The translations under genes were made by a program, and so were the position numbers. The notes below the pieces were generated by a model that saw only the letters and a program-made list of their open reading frames with translations, was not told the origin of the DNA and did not search any database. Shown in pieces: positions 1-5,575 of a DNA stretch of 6,692 nucleotides. This stretch comes from Clostridiaceae bacterium (GTDB lineage Bacteria; Bacillota; Clostridia; Oscillospirales; Acutalibacteraceae), in assembly GCA_904502215.1 (NCBI GenBank), contig CAJGDQ010000057.1:1-6692 (forward strand), in the 5' to 3' direction. Position 1 is the first letter of the stretch, and each line of letters opens with the position of its first letter.

Positions 1-874
1 CAAGTTCGAAACCTTCCCTATTTGGAGTATTCCGCTTAAACACCCCGTTAATATCGCTTATGAGGCCGCAACTGCCGACCTTAATGATGCTAATATGATA
101 GACCCCTTCCACCTTGAAGCCTATGACAAGATGGCAGTTAATTATAATAGAGACATTGAGATTTTCCCCGTTTTGAACGCTATGCTCGAGGCAATACTCG
201 GCGAATCGCCTTATAAGAGCCCAACCGATATGGGTGTTAATATGGCTGGCTTTGCAATAAGCGATGATGAGGCAGTTTGCAATGCTGCAAAGCAAGAGAT
301 TATCCGTAGATATTTCGCTTCCCTTGTAAATCTTAGGCAGGGTATGGGCGAGCAATCGGATGTTTCTAAAATTGAGCTTCTTATGAAACAGGCTTCGGTT
401 TCGATAAAAGACCGACCTGTTGTTGAAGCCGCTCGCAAAAAAGCCGATGAAAGCTCAAGCCCTGCCGTAGCGTTAGAATTTGCTGACGGAACAATTATCA
501 CAGGTAAAACCTCAAGTCTTCTCGGAGCTTCAGCAGCTCTCTTGCTTAACTGCTTAAAGCATTTAGCAGGAATACCCGATGAGATAAACCTCATCTCTCC
601 TACAATTATTGAGCCTATTCAGCGCCTTAAAACCGAGATTATGGGCAACCATAACCCAAGACTTCATACCGATGAAATCTTAATCGCCCTTTCAATTTGC
701 GCCGCAACGAGTGATGTTGCCAAAACAGCTCTCGACCAAGCGTTTAAGCTCAAAGGCCTTGAGGCTCATTCGAGCGTTATACTCTCGAGAGTTGATGAAA
801 ATGTTTTCAGAAAGCTCGGAATAAATATAACCTTCGAGCCAAAATACCAAACCAAAAAATTATATCATAACTAG
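1..874 (+). CDS. DUF1846 family protein, C-terminal part (cut by left edge)
   Basis: The frame is open from base 2 and gives 290 residues ending in TAG at 872-874. The true start lies left of the window, so the internal ATG at 95 should not be taken as the start. I recognise the DUF1846 (COG4868) family from the segment around LKHPVN, AYEAATADLND and MIDPFHLEAY near the left edge, followed by a YKSPTDMGVN block at 217-246. Family members are about 500 residues as I recall, so roughly the C-terminal 60% is present. The biochemical role of the family is not established to my knowledge, although structures exist. No signal peptide or membrane segment is seen in this part, so it is probably cytosolic. 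It is convergent with the uronate operon and has its own terminator, so nothing links it to that pathway. I am confident in the family and make no claim on function. Confidence 0.88.
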   Translation, partial: KFETFPIWSIPLKHPVNIAYEAATADLNDANMIDPFHLEAYDKMAVNYNRDIEIFPVLNAMLEAILGESPYKSPTDMGVNMAGFAISDDEAVCNAAKQEIIRRYFASLVNLRQGMGEQSDVSKIELLMKQASVSIKDRPVVEAARKKADESSSPAVALEFADGTIITGKTSSLLGASAALLLNCLKHLAGIPDEINLISPTIIEPIQRLKTEIMGNHNPRLHTDEILIALSICAATSDVAKTALDQAFKLKGLEAHSSVILSRVDENVFRKLGINITFEPKYQTKKLYHN

Positions 875-875
875 C

Positions 876-913
876 AAAAAAGACCTATGATGTTTTCATC
901 ATAGGTCTTTTTT
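876..913. terminator. Strong intrinsic terminator, likely bidirectional
   Basis: A perfect inverted repeat lies one base past the DUF1846 stop codon. The arm 876-892 (A6 then GACCTATGATG) pairs with 897-913 (CATCATAGGTC then T6) around a TTTT loop, giving 17 base pairs. It has the T-tract needed on the + strand and, by symmetry, a T-tract on the - strand. It can therefore end the DUF1846 transcript and also the leftward uxu-kdg transcript after that has read through the hairpin array. No other terminator follows kdgK apart from the array itself. Confidence 0.93.
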
Positions 914-1089
914 CGATATATTGCTTCGCAATTCGATATTTTTGTCTTTCATCAAAATCGATATATTTACCTTTCGGTAAATTCGATATGATATAAATTC
1001 CCTCTCGCCCCGCAGGGCATATCGAGTGAGCCAACATATCGAACACCTAAAAGGTGTATATCGAAAATCCCGTTAGGGTTTTATATCGA
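913..1089. repeat. Intergenic hairpin array with orientation-switching 7-base linker
   Basis: Eight copies of a 7-base linker separate small palindromes. TCGATAT occurs at 913-919, 933-939, 958-964 and 983-989. Its reverse complement ATATCGA occurs at 1019-1025, 1036-1042, 1058-1064 and 1083-1089. Spacing is 17-25 bases. Between linkers lie hairpins with unrelated stems: 920-932 (ATTGC/GCAAT), 940-957 (TTTTG/CAAAA, loose), 965-982 (7-bp stem, TTTC loop), 1007-1018 (GCCC/GGGC, CGCA loop), 1043-1057 (ACACCT/AGGTGT) and 1065-1082 (CCC/GGG core with one mismatch and an A/T base). The switch of orientation falls at 990-1018. Both halves can also pair with each other through the linkers. The array lies in the 3' untranslated part of the uxu-kdg transcript. 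It looks like a miniature mosaic repeat element. I do not know a name for it, and its function is unknown. Confidence 0.8.
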
Positions 1090-1098
1090 GAATTTTAA

Positions 1099-2121
1099 TT
1101 ATCTTTGAACTCGGCCTGAGCCGTCGCCACCGGCAAGTTTTTCAACTTCAGCAACGCCTACTCTGTTATAATCACCCTCAATTGAGTGCTTAAGAGCCGA
1201 TGCTGCAACTGCAAACTCAATAGCATCCTTAGAGGATTTACCGCTAAGTAAAGCATAAATAAGTCCGCCGCCGAAAGAATCGCCACCGCCAACACGGTCA
1301 ACAATATGGAGATGATAGGACTTGGAGAAATAATAATCCTCGCCGTCATAGAGCATTCCTGCCCAGTCGTTATCATTAGCAGAAATGGATGAACGAAGGG
1401 TTATTGCAACCTTTTCAAAGCCAAATTTATCAGCAAGCTGCTTTGCAACGCTCTTATAACCCTCATGGTTGAGCTTGCCTCCATAGATATCGCTTCCCTC
1501 AGCCTCAATGCCGAAAACATCCTTTGCATCCTCTTCGTTAGAAATGCAAACATCAACATATTTGCAAAGCTCGCTCATAGCTTCTCTTGCTTCTTCTCTT
1601 GTCCAGAGCTTACCTCTATAGTTTAAGTCGCAAGAAATCTTAACACCTCTTGCCTTTGCAGCCTTGCAAGCCTCTTTGCAAATTTCAACAACATTTGGGC
1701 CTAAAGCGGGAGTGATACCGGTGAAATGGAACCAATCAGCTCCCTCAAAAATTTCATCCCAATTAAAGTCAGCAGTTGAAGCTTGCTGAATAGCCGAATA
1801 TTTGCGGTCATAAATACAAACAGAACCACGCTGAGAAGCACCTTTTTCTAGGTAATAAATACCAACTCTCTCGCCGCCTCTTGTTATTTTCGAGGTATCA
1901 ACCCCAAAATAACGAAGGCTATCAACTGCAGCCTGACCAATAGCGTGTTTAGGTAATTTGGTAACATAAACGCTATCAAGTCCGTAATTCGCAAGGGATA
2001 CAGCAACATTAGCCTCACCGCCGCCAAAGGTGGCTTGCATTTGATCGTTTTGGAAAAATCTATAATATCCGTTGGGAGCAAGTCTTAACATTAACTCGCC
2101 GAAAGTAACAACTCTTTTCAT
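1099..2121 (-). CDS. kdgK: 2-keto-3-deoxygluconate kinase (PfkB family)
   Basis: This 340-residue cytosolic ribokinase-family sugar kinase uses ATP to phosphorylate 2-keto-3-deoxygluconate to KDPG, the step before the aldolase encoded next to it. The N-terminal GELMLRL and the FGGGEANVA segment (residues 32-40) match the PfkB signature 1 region. HFTGITPAL (132-140) and DLNYRGKLW (165-173) are typical of KDG kinases. The C-terminal signature 2 is DRVGGGDSFGGG (275-286), with D281 as the catalytic base. The usual GAGDAF is GGGDSF here, a mild variant. The ATG follows GGAGGG (2128-2133) with a 6-base spacing, and that site lies inside the end of kdgA, two bases upstream of this start. It is the last gene of the operon. 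Length is normal for the family. A fructokinase is the main alternative, but context and motifs favour KDG. Confidence 0.93.
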   Translation of the reverse strand: MKRVVTFGELMLRLAPNGYYRFFQNDQMQATFGGGEANVAVSLANYGLDSVYVTKLPKHAIGQAAVDSLRYFGVDTSKITRGGERVGIYYLEKGASQRGSVCIYDRKYSAIQQASTADFNWDEIFEGADWFHFTGITPALGPNVVEICKEACKAAKARGVKISCDLNYRGKLWTREEAREAMSELCKYVDVCISNEEDAKDVFGIEAEGSDIYGGKLNHEGYKSVAKQLADKFGFEKVAITLRSSISANDNDWAGMLYDGEDYYFSKSYHLHIVDRVGGGDSFGGGLIYALLSGKSSKDAIEFAVAASALKHSIEGDYNRVGVAEVEKLAGGDGSGRVQR

Positions 2122-2123
2122 TT

Positions 2124-2675
2124 TTAACCCTCCATTTTATCAAGTGCTTCTTTAACAAAGAAACTGCCGCCAATAGCTGCAATTTTATCAAATGCTAAAA
2201 ACTCATCAATATTGCTTCTGTCAACTCCGCCTGTTGGGATAAACTTAACCTGCGGGAATGGAGCAGATAAAGCCTTAAGTGCCTTTAAGCCGCCATAGAT
2301 ATTTGCAGGGAAGAATTTAACAGTTGTAATTCCAAGTTCTAAAGCCTGCATAATCTCGGTGGGGGTAACGCAACCGGGATAATAAGGGATATTTCTCTCG
2401 TTACAAATTTTAGCAACTGATACCGAAAGACCGGGGGAAACAATAAACTCAGCACCTGCAGCTAAAGCCGCCTCACATTGTTCGGCATTGATAACCGTGC
2501 CGGCGCCGATGCTCATATCGGGATAATTCTTGCTTGCATATTCAATAGCCTCAGCAGCGCAAGCGGTTCTAAAAGTGATTTCAGCACAGTTAATTCCATT
2601 GTTCTTAAGCGCTGTTAAAATCTTATCGGTCTCGCCGATTTCTTTGATAACAACAACAGGTATAAATTTTTCCAT
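2124..2675 (-). CDS. eda: KDPG/KHG aldolase
   Basis: The enzyme (often called kdgA in this context) splits 2-keto-3-deoxy-6-phosphogluconate into pyruvate and glyceraldehyde 3-phosphate; many family members also act on 4-hydroxy-2-oxoglutarate. The protein is 183 residues from the chosen ATG, a small class I TIM-barrel aldolase normally acting as a trimer. Visible family features are AEITFRT with E32 and R36 (catalytic carboxylate and substrate contact), GAGTV (57-61), SPG (80-82), the Schiff-base lysine K120 in VKFFPA, and the phosphate-binding TGGV (148-151). A GTG at 2682-2684 would add three residues, but AGGAG (2686-2690) is only one base from it and 10 bases from the ATG at 2675, so I choose the ATG. 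That gives a 5-base gap after the uxuB stop. The kdgK start lies two bases past its own stop. Confidence 0.95.
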   Translation of the reverse strand: MEKFIPVVVIKEIGETDKILTALKNNGINCAEITFRTACAAEAIEYASKNYPDMSIGAGTVINAEQCEAALAAGAEFIVSPGLSVSVAKICNERNIPYYPGCVTPTEIMQALELGITTVKFFPANIYGGLKALKALSAPFPQVKFIPTGGVDRSNIDEFLAFDKIAAIGGSFFVKEALDKMEG

Positions 2676-2680
2676 TTTTA

Positions 2681-3532
2681 TCACACTCCTGAATAAGCGG
2701 AAAATCCGCCGTCTATCGGCAAAACAACGCCGGTTATAAAGCTTGCAGCCTCATTATTAAGCAAGAATAAAAGTCCACCCTCAAGTTCCTCTGATTCGCC
2801 AAAGCGGTTCATAGGAGTTGCGGCTAAGATTTTGCCCGTTCTCGCAGTTGGTGTTCCATCCTCATTAAAGAGAAGCTTTGCATTTTGCTTGGTTGAGAAA
2901 AATCCGGGTGCTATTGCATTAACACGGATTCCAACCCTTGAAAAATGAACTGCCAACCACTGAGTAAAGTTAGATATAGCAGCCTTTGCTCCCGAATAAG
3001 CAGGGATTTTGGTAAGAGGGGTATAAGCGTTCATTGAGGAAATATTTAGGATATTGCAACCCTCTCTTCCAACCATTTGCTTAGCAAAGCATTGGGTTGG
3101 AATTAAAGTTCCAAGGAAGTTAAGATTGAAAACAAAACCAACTCCCGATGCCTCTAAATCGAAAAAGCTTTTGGTATCGGCATCTATATCACCAAGCTCA
3201 AAGTATTCCTTATCGGTTGTGGCTCTTGGGTTATTTCCGCCTGCTCCGTTAATGAGAATATCACAGTCGCCCAGTTCTTCCTTAACCTTTAAAGCTACCT
3301 CTTCGCAAATATCCTTTTCCAAAACATTGCAAGCATAAGCCTTAGCTATTCCGCCCTCGGCCTCGATTTCCTTGGCATAAACATCGGCGGCTTCGAAATT
3401 AAGGTCCAAAAGCGCAACCTTAGCTCCTGCCCTGGCGAGCACCTTTGCAAAATGACTGCAAAGCACTCCGCCTGCACCTGTTACAACGGCAACCTTGCCT
3501 GAAAGGTCGGTATTCAAAACATTCTTAACCAT
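2681..3532 (-). CDS. uxuB: SDR-family D-mannonate oxidoreductase (fructuronate reductase)
   Basis: This 283-residue short-chain dehydrogenase matches the Bacillus YjmF-type D-mannonate oxidoreductase rather than the long-chain UxuB of E. coli. It should reduce D-fructuronate to D-mannonate with NADH. The cofactor loop is TGAGGVLC (18-25), and D43 at the end of the second strand favours NAD(H) over NADP(H). NGAGGNNP (95-102) is a clear subgroup mark. The catalytic residues are S165/S166, Y179 and K183 (YSGAK). The C-terminal GGLLFLLNNEAASFITG and PIDGGFSAYSGV end is typical. The ATG follows GGAG (3540-3543) at 7 bases and overlaps the end of uxuA by 8 bases, so translation is probably coupled. 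A gluconate 5-dehydrogenase call is the usual automatic alternative; the location between uxuA and the aldolase argues for mannonate. Confidence 0.9.
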   Translation of the reverse strand: MVKNVLNTDLSGKVAVVTGAGGVLCSHFAKVLARAGAKVALLDLNFEAADVYAKEIEAEGGIAKAYACNVLEKDICEEVALKVKEELGDCDILINGAGGNNPRATTDKEYFELGDIDADTKSFFDLEASGVGFVFNLNFLGTLIPTQCFAKQMVGREGCNILNISSMNAYTPLTKIPAYSGAKAAISNFTQWLAVHFSRVGIRVNAIAPGFFSTKQNAKLLFNEDGTPTARTGKILAATPMNRFGESEELEGGLLFLLNNEAASFITGVVLPIDGGFSAYSGV

Positions 3533-4577
3533 TCTTCTTCTCCTTTTCTAAAGCCTCGAAAAGTCCGTTAATATAAGCGGCGCCGAGAGCCCTATCAAAA
3601 AGGCCATAACCCGGTTTGCCCTCTTCTCCCCAAACCATTCTTCCGTGGTCAGGGCGAACATAACCGCTATAATTATTATCAACAAGCGCTTTAACTATTT
3701 CATGCATATCAAGGCTTCCGCAAGAGGAAAGGTGCGCTCTCTCTTCGAAAGAGCCATCCTCCATCACCTTAACATTTCTAATATGCATAAATGCTATTCT
3801 ATCCATTTCGGCATATTTTCTAACCATACGTGGAATATCATTGAATTTAGCGCAACCAAGACTTCCTGTGCAGAAACAAAGGCTGTTTGCAGGGCTATCA
3901 ACCAATTTCAAAAATCTATCAAGATTTGCTTCATTGGTGATAATTCTCGGTATTCCAAAGATGGGGTATGGCGGGTCATCAGGATGAATAGCCATTCTAA
4001 CGCCGCATTCTTCGGCTACAGGGATAACTTTTTTAAGGAATCTCTCGAGGTTTTTCCAAAGTCCCTCTTCACCAAGCTCGCCGTAAGCCGAGATTAGTTC
4101 ACGAACTTCTTCTTGAGTATAGCTGGAATCCCAACCCGGAAGATGAATATCATCTTTTAGAGGGTCAAGACCCTTCATTTGCTCCCAATACATAACAAGG
4201 CTTGTTGAACCATCGGAAGCCTTCTTATCAAGCTGAGTTCTGGTCCAATCGAAAACAGGCATAAAGTTATAAGTAACGCACTTAATACCGTATTTCGCAC
4301 ATCTTCTGATGTTTTCACAATAAACCTCTAAGAGCTTATCAATATCGCCTCTGCCAAGCTTTATATCCTCGCAAACAGGGATAGATTCAACAACATCGAA
4401 AACAAGACCGTTTTCTTCGCACTCCTCTTTCATCTTTGCAAGGCTTTCCTCAGGCCATACCTCGCCGGGCTTAACGTCATAAACGGCCGAAACCACCGAA
4501 CGCATACCCGGAATTTGAGAGATATACTCTAAAGAAATGGGGTCGCTTTCTCCATACCAACGGAAAGATAACTTCAT
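3525..4577 (-). CDS. uxuA: Mannonate dehydratase
   Basis: The enzyme dehydrates D-mannonate to 2-keto-3-deoxygluconate in the cytosol, using Mn2+ in a TIM barrel of the xylose isomerase-like fold. It has 350 residues from the ATG at 4577, normal for Firmicutes forms and shorter than the roughly 394 of E. coli. The N-terminal SFRWYG and the TYNFMPVFDWTRT segment (102-114) are hallmarks. Candidate metal and catalytic residues are H198 (IHPDDPP), C236 (CFCTGSLG), H265 (MHIRN), and R308, D310 and H311 in RPDHGR, with Y324 in GYGLFDRALG. These correspond well with residues known from the Streptococcus suis enzyme. It is first in the operon. Start choice: GGAGG (4592-4596) is 14 bases from this ATG but 8 bases from an in-frame TTG at 4581-4583, which would add two residues. 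A further TTG at 4596-4598 overlaps the ribosome binding site and is unlikely. Confidence 0.95.
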   Translation of the reverse strand: MKLSFRWYGESDPISLEYISQIPGMRSVVSAVYDVKPGEVWPEESLAKMKEECEENGLVFDVVESIPVCEDIKLGRGDIDKLLEVYCENIRRCAKYGIKCVTYNFMPVFDWTRTQLDKKASDGSTSLVMYWEQMKGLDPLKDDIHLPGWDSSYTQEEVRELISAYGELGEEGLWKNLERFLKKVIPVAEECGVRMAIHPDDPPYPIFGIPRIITNEANLDRFLKLVDSPANSLCFCTGSLGCAKFNDIPRMVRKYAEMDRIAFMHIRNVKVMEDGSFEERAHLSSCGSLDMHEIVKALVDNNYSGYVRPDHGRMVWGEEGKPGYGLFDRALGAAYINGLFEALEKEKKNG

Positions 4578-4591
4578 ATCCAAGAAACTCG

Positions 4592-4596
4592 CCTCC
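4592..4596 (-). promoter_or_regulatory. Ribosome binding site of uxuA (start-deciding)
   Basis: On the - strand this reads GGAGG. It sits 14 bases from the ATG at 4577, longer than usual, and 8 bases from an in-frame TTG at 4583. The optimal distance to the TTG leaves open that UxuA begins two residues earlier than annotated here. Confidence 0.7.
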
Positions 4597-4621
4597 AAAC
4601 ATTATTTTCAATCTTTTTTAT

Positions 4622-4650
4622 AATATAACATATTCTTTTTACAATGTTAA
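4622..4650 (-). promoter_or_regulatory. Promoter of the uxuA-uxuB-eda-kdgK operon
   Basis: Read on the - strand, TTAACA (4645-4650, five of six matches to the -35 consensus) and TATATT (4622-4627, five of six to the -10 consensus) are separated by exactly 17 bases. Transcription should begin near 4615, leaving a leader of about 38 bases before the uxuA ATG. The -35 element directly abuts the first copy of the direct repeat at 4650-4664, as expected for activation by a regulator bound just upstream of RNA polymerase. Confidence 0.72.
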
Positions 4651-4685
4651 TTGCGAAAATTGTTTGACATATTGCAAAAATTGCT
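4650..4685. promoter_or_regulatory. Direct-repeat operator, likely bound by the AraC-family regulator
   Basis: Two copies of ATTGCRAAAATTGYT lie at 4650-4664 and 4671-4685. They match at 13 of 15 positions, and both differences are transitions. Their period is 21 bases, about two turns of B-DNA, so both copies face the same side of the helix. This is the usual form of an AraC-family site, where each subunit's two helix-turn-helix units read one half-site. Copy 1 abuts the uxu -35 box. Copy 2 lies almost wholly in the spacer between the regulator's own -35 and -10 boxes. Binding would thus be expected to activate uxu and repress the regulator. Assignment to this protein is inferred from position. 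Confidence 0.68.
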
Positions 4686-4692
4686 GTAAAAT
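4664..4692 (+). promoter_or_regulatory. Promoter of the AraC-family regulator gene
   Basis: A consensus -35 TTGACA (4664-4669), a 17-base spacer and a -10 TAAAAT (4687-4692) form a very good sigma-70-type promoter. The predicted transcription start is near 4699, only about 12 bases before the chosen ATG. The second operator repeat occupies its spacer, which suggests negative autoregulation. Confidence 0.82.
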
Positions 4693-4698
4693 AATTAT

Positions 4699-4706
4699 GA
4701 GGTGAG
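4699..4706 (+). promoter_or_regulatory. Ribosome binding site of the regulator (start-deciding)
   Basis: GAGGTGAG lies five bases (counted from AGGTGA) before the ATG at 4711. A GTG at 4702-4704 is part of this site itself and so is an unlikely start, although it is in frame. The site falls at the very 5' end of the predicted transcript. Confidence 0.75.
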
Positions 4707-4710
4707 CAAA

Positions 4711-5547
4711 ATGCAAAGAAAGCCACAGGGCTTTGACCCAAGGCAAGATATGAACTGCGATTCCTATGAAATTTTTCATTATCTTGATATAAAAACCAGG
4801 CATATGGAAGTGCATTTTCATAACTTCTATGAAATTTTTCTTTTTTTAGATGGCGATGTTGATTATTGGGTTGAGGGTAGTGTTTATCACTTAAAATCAG
4901 GTGATATTCTCCTTATTAACCCAACCGAGCTTCATAAACCCCTCCCCAAAGAAGAAACCAACACATACGAAAGAATTGTTCTTTGGCTTGATAAAACCTT
5001 TCTTTCTAACATTGAAAATGGATTACTCTTAAAATGCTTTGAGCAGGATAAAAAGCTTTACCGCTTATCCTCAACTGAGCGAAAAGAGCTTCTTCCCCTT
5101 TTCGATAAATTGGTAAATGAATATCACAAGGATGATTTTGGTTCTAAGGCTTATGCTTATGGTATTCTTTTGCAACTTTTAACTCAGCTTAATCGCCTTT
5201 CAATTTCCAGAGTTGAAGCCTCTTCCGAAAAATACATAACCTCAACCTTTATCTCGGATGTTTTAGCATACATAGGCGAGCATTACAGCGAAAACCTTTC
5301 CCTAGATGATTTAGCTTCGCATTTCTTTGTCAGCAAATATTATCTATCCCATGAATTTAAAAAATCGGTTGGAACCAGTATTCATAGATATATAATTTTA
5401 AAAAGACTGAATATTGCTTATTCTTTGCTTTTGGATGGCATTTCTCCAACCGAAGTCAGCCACCTTTGCGGATTTAAGGACTATACAAACTTTTTTCGCA
5501 ATTTCAAAACCGAATATGGCATTAGCCCCAAAGAATGCATACAATAA
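4711..5547 (+). CDS. AraC-family transcriptional regulator (cupin sensor domain)
   Basis: The protein has 278 residues from the chosen ATG. The N-terminal half is a cupin-type effector-binding domain: HFHNFYEI (H35, H37, E41) is its usual first motif, followed by a KSGDILLINPTELH strand at about 62-75. The C-terminal 100 residues carry the two AraC helix-turn-helix units: LSLDDLASHFFVSKYYLS (about 196-213) and ISPTEVSHLCGFKDYTNFFR (about 244-263), then the family end FKTEYGISPKECI. It is divergent from the uxu operon and shares the intergenic operator, so it is most likely that operon's regulator. The ligand is probably a uronate-pathway intermediate, but the sequence does not say which one. 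The start at ATG 4711 is favoured by the ribosome binding site; the upstream GTG at 4702 or a later ATG at 4750 are less likely. It has no membrane segment and acts in the cytosol on DNA. Confidence 0.9.
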   Translation: MQRKPQGFDPRQDMNCDSYEIFHYLDIKTRHMEVHFHNFYEIFLFLDGDVDYWVEGSVYHLKSGDILLINPTELHKPLPKEETNTYERIVLWLDKTFLSNIENGLLLKCFEQDKKLYRLSSTERKELLPLFDKLVNEYHKDDFGSKAYAYGILLQLLTQLNRLSISRVEASSEKYITSTFISDVLAYIGEHYSENLSLDDLASHFFVSKYYLSHEFKKSVGTSIHRYIILKRLNIAYSLLLDGISPTEVSHLCGFKDYTNFFRNFKTEYGISPKECIQ

Positions 5548-5572
5548 AACCCTCGCTTTTGCGAGGGTTTTA
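5545..5572. terminator. Bidirectional intrinsic terminator between regulator and serS
   Basis: The arms 5545-5556 and 5561-5572 pair perfectly over 12 bases (core CCCTCGC/GCGAGGG) around a TTTT loop, with A and T runs on both sides. The left arm includes the regulator's stop codon, and the serS stop codon starts three bases past the right arm. One compact element therefore serves both convergent genes. Confidence 0.9.
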
Positions 5573-5575
5573 AAA

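Noticed and set aside
211..594. Minus-strand open frame of 127 codons
   Set aside because: It lies wholly antisense to the conserved DUF1846 coding region, has no ribosome binding site that I can see, and shows no recognisable domain.
913..1089. CRISPR array
   Set aside because: The repeats are only 7 bases, they switch strand midway, and the intervening sequences are palindromic hairpins rather than unique spacers. No cas genes are present.
2676..2684. GTG at 2682-2684 as the aldolase start, overlapping the uxuB stop by GTGA
   Set aside because: The GGAG site is only one base away from the GTG, which is too close. The ATG at 2675 begins the conserved MEKFIPV segment at a workable distance.
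3645..4097. Plus-strand open frame of 150 codons
   Set aside because: It is the complement of well-conserved uxuA codons, and its translation has no family resemblance. The same applies to other antisense frames at 1158-1376, 1884-2081, 2530-2739 and 3054-3338.
4600..4710. Catabolite control (cre) site upstream of uxuA
   Set aside because: I looked for a TGWAANCGNTNWCA-like palindrome and found none. The TTGC-containing motifs are direct repeats instead.
4639..4821. Minus-strand small open frame of 60 codons across the divergent promoters
   Set aside because: It covers both promoter elements and the start of the regulator gene, and its hydrophobic look comes from AT-rich DNA. No ribosome binding site supports it.
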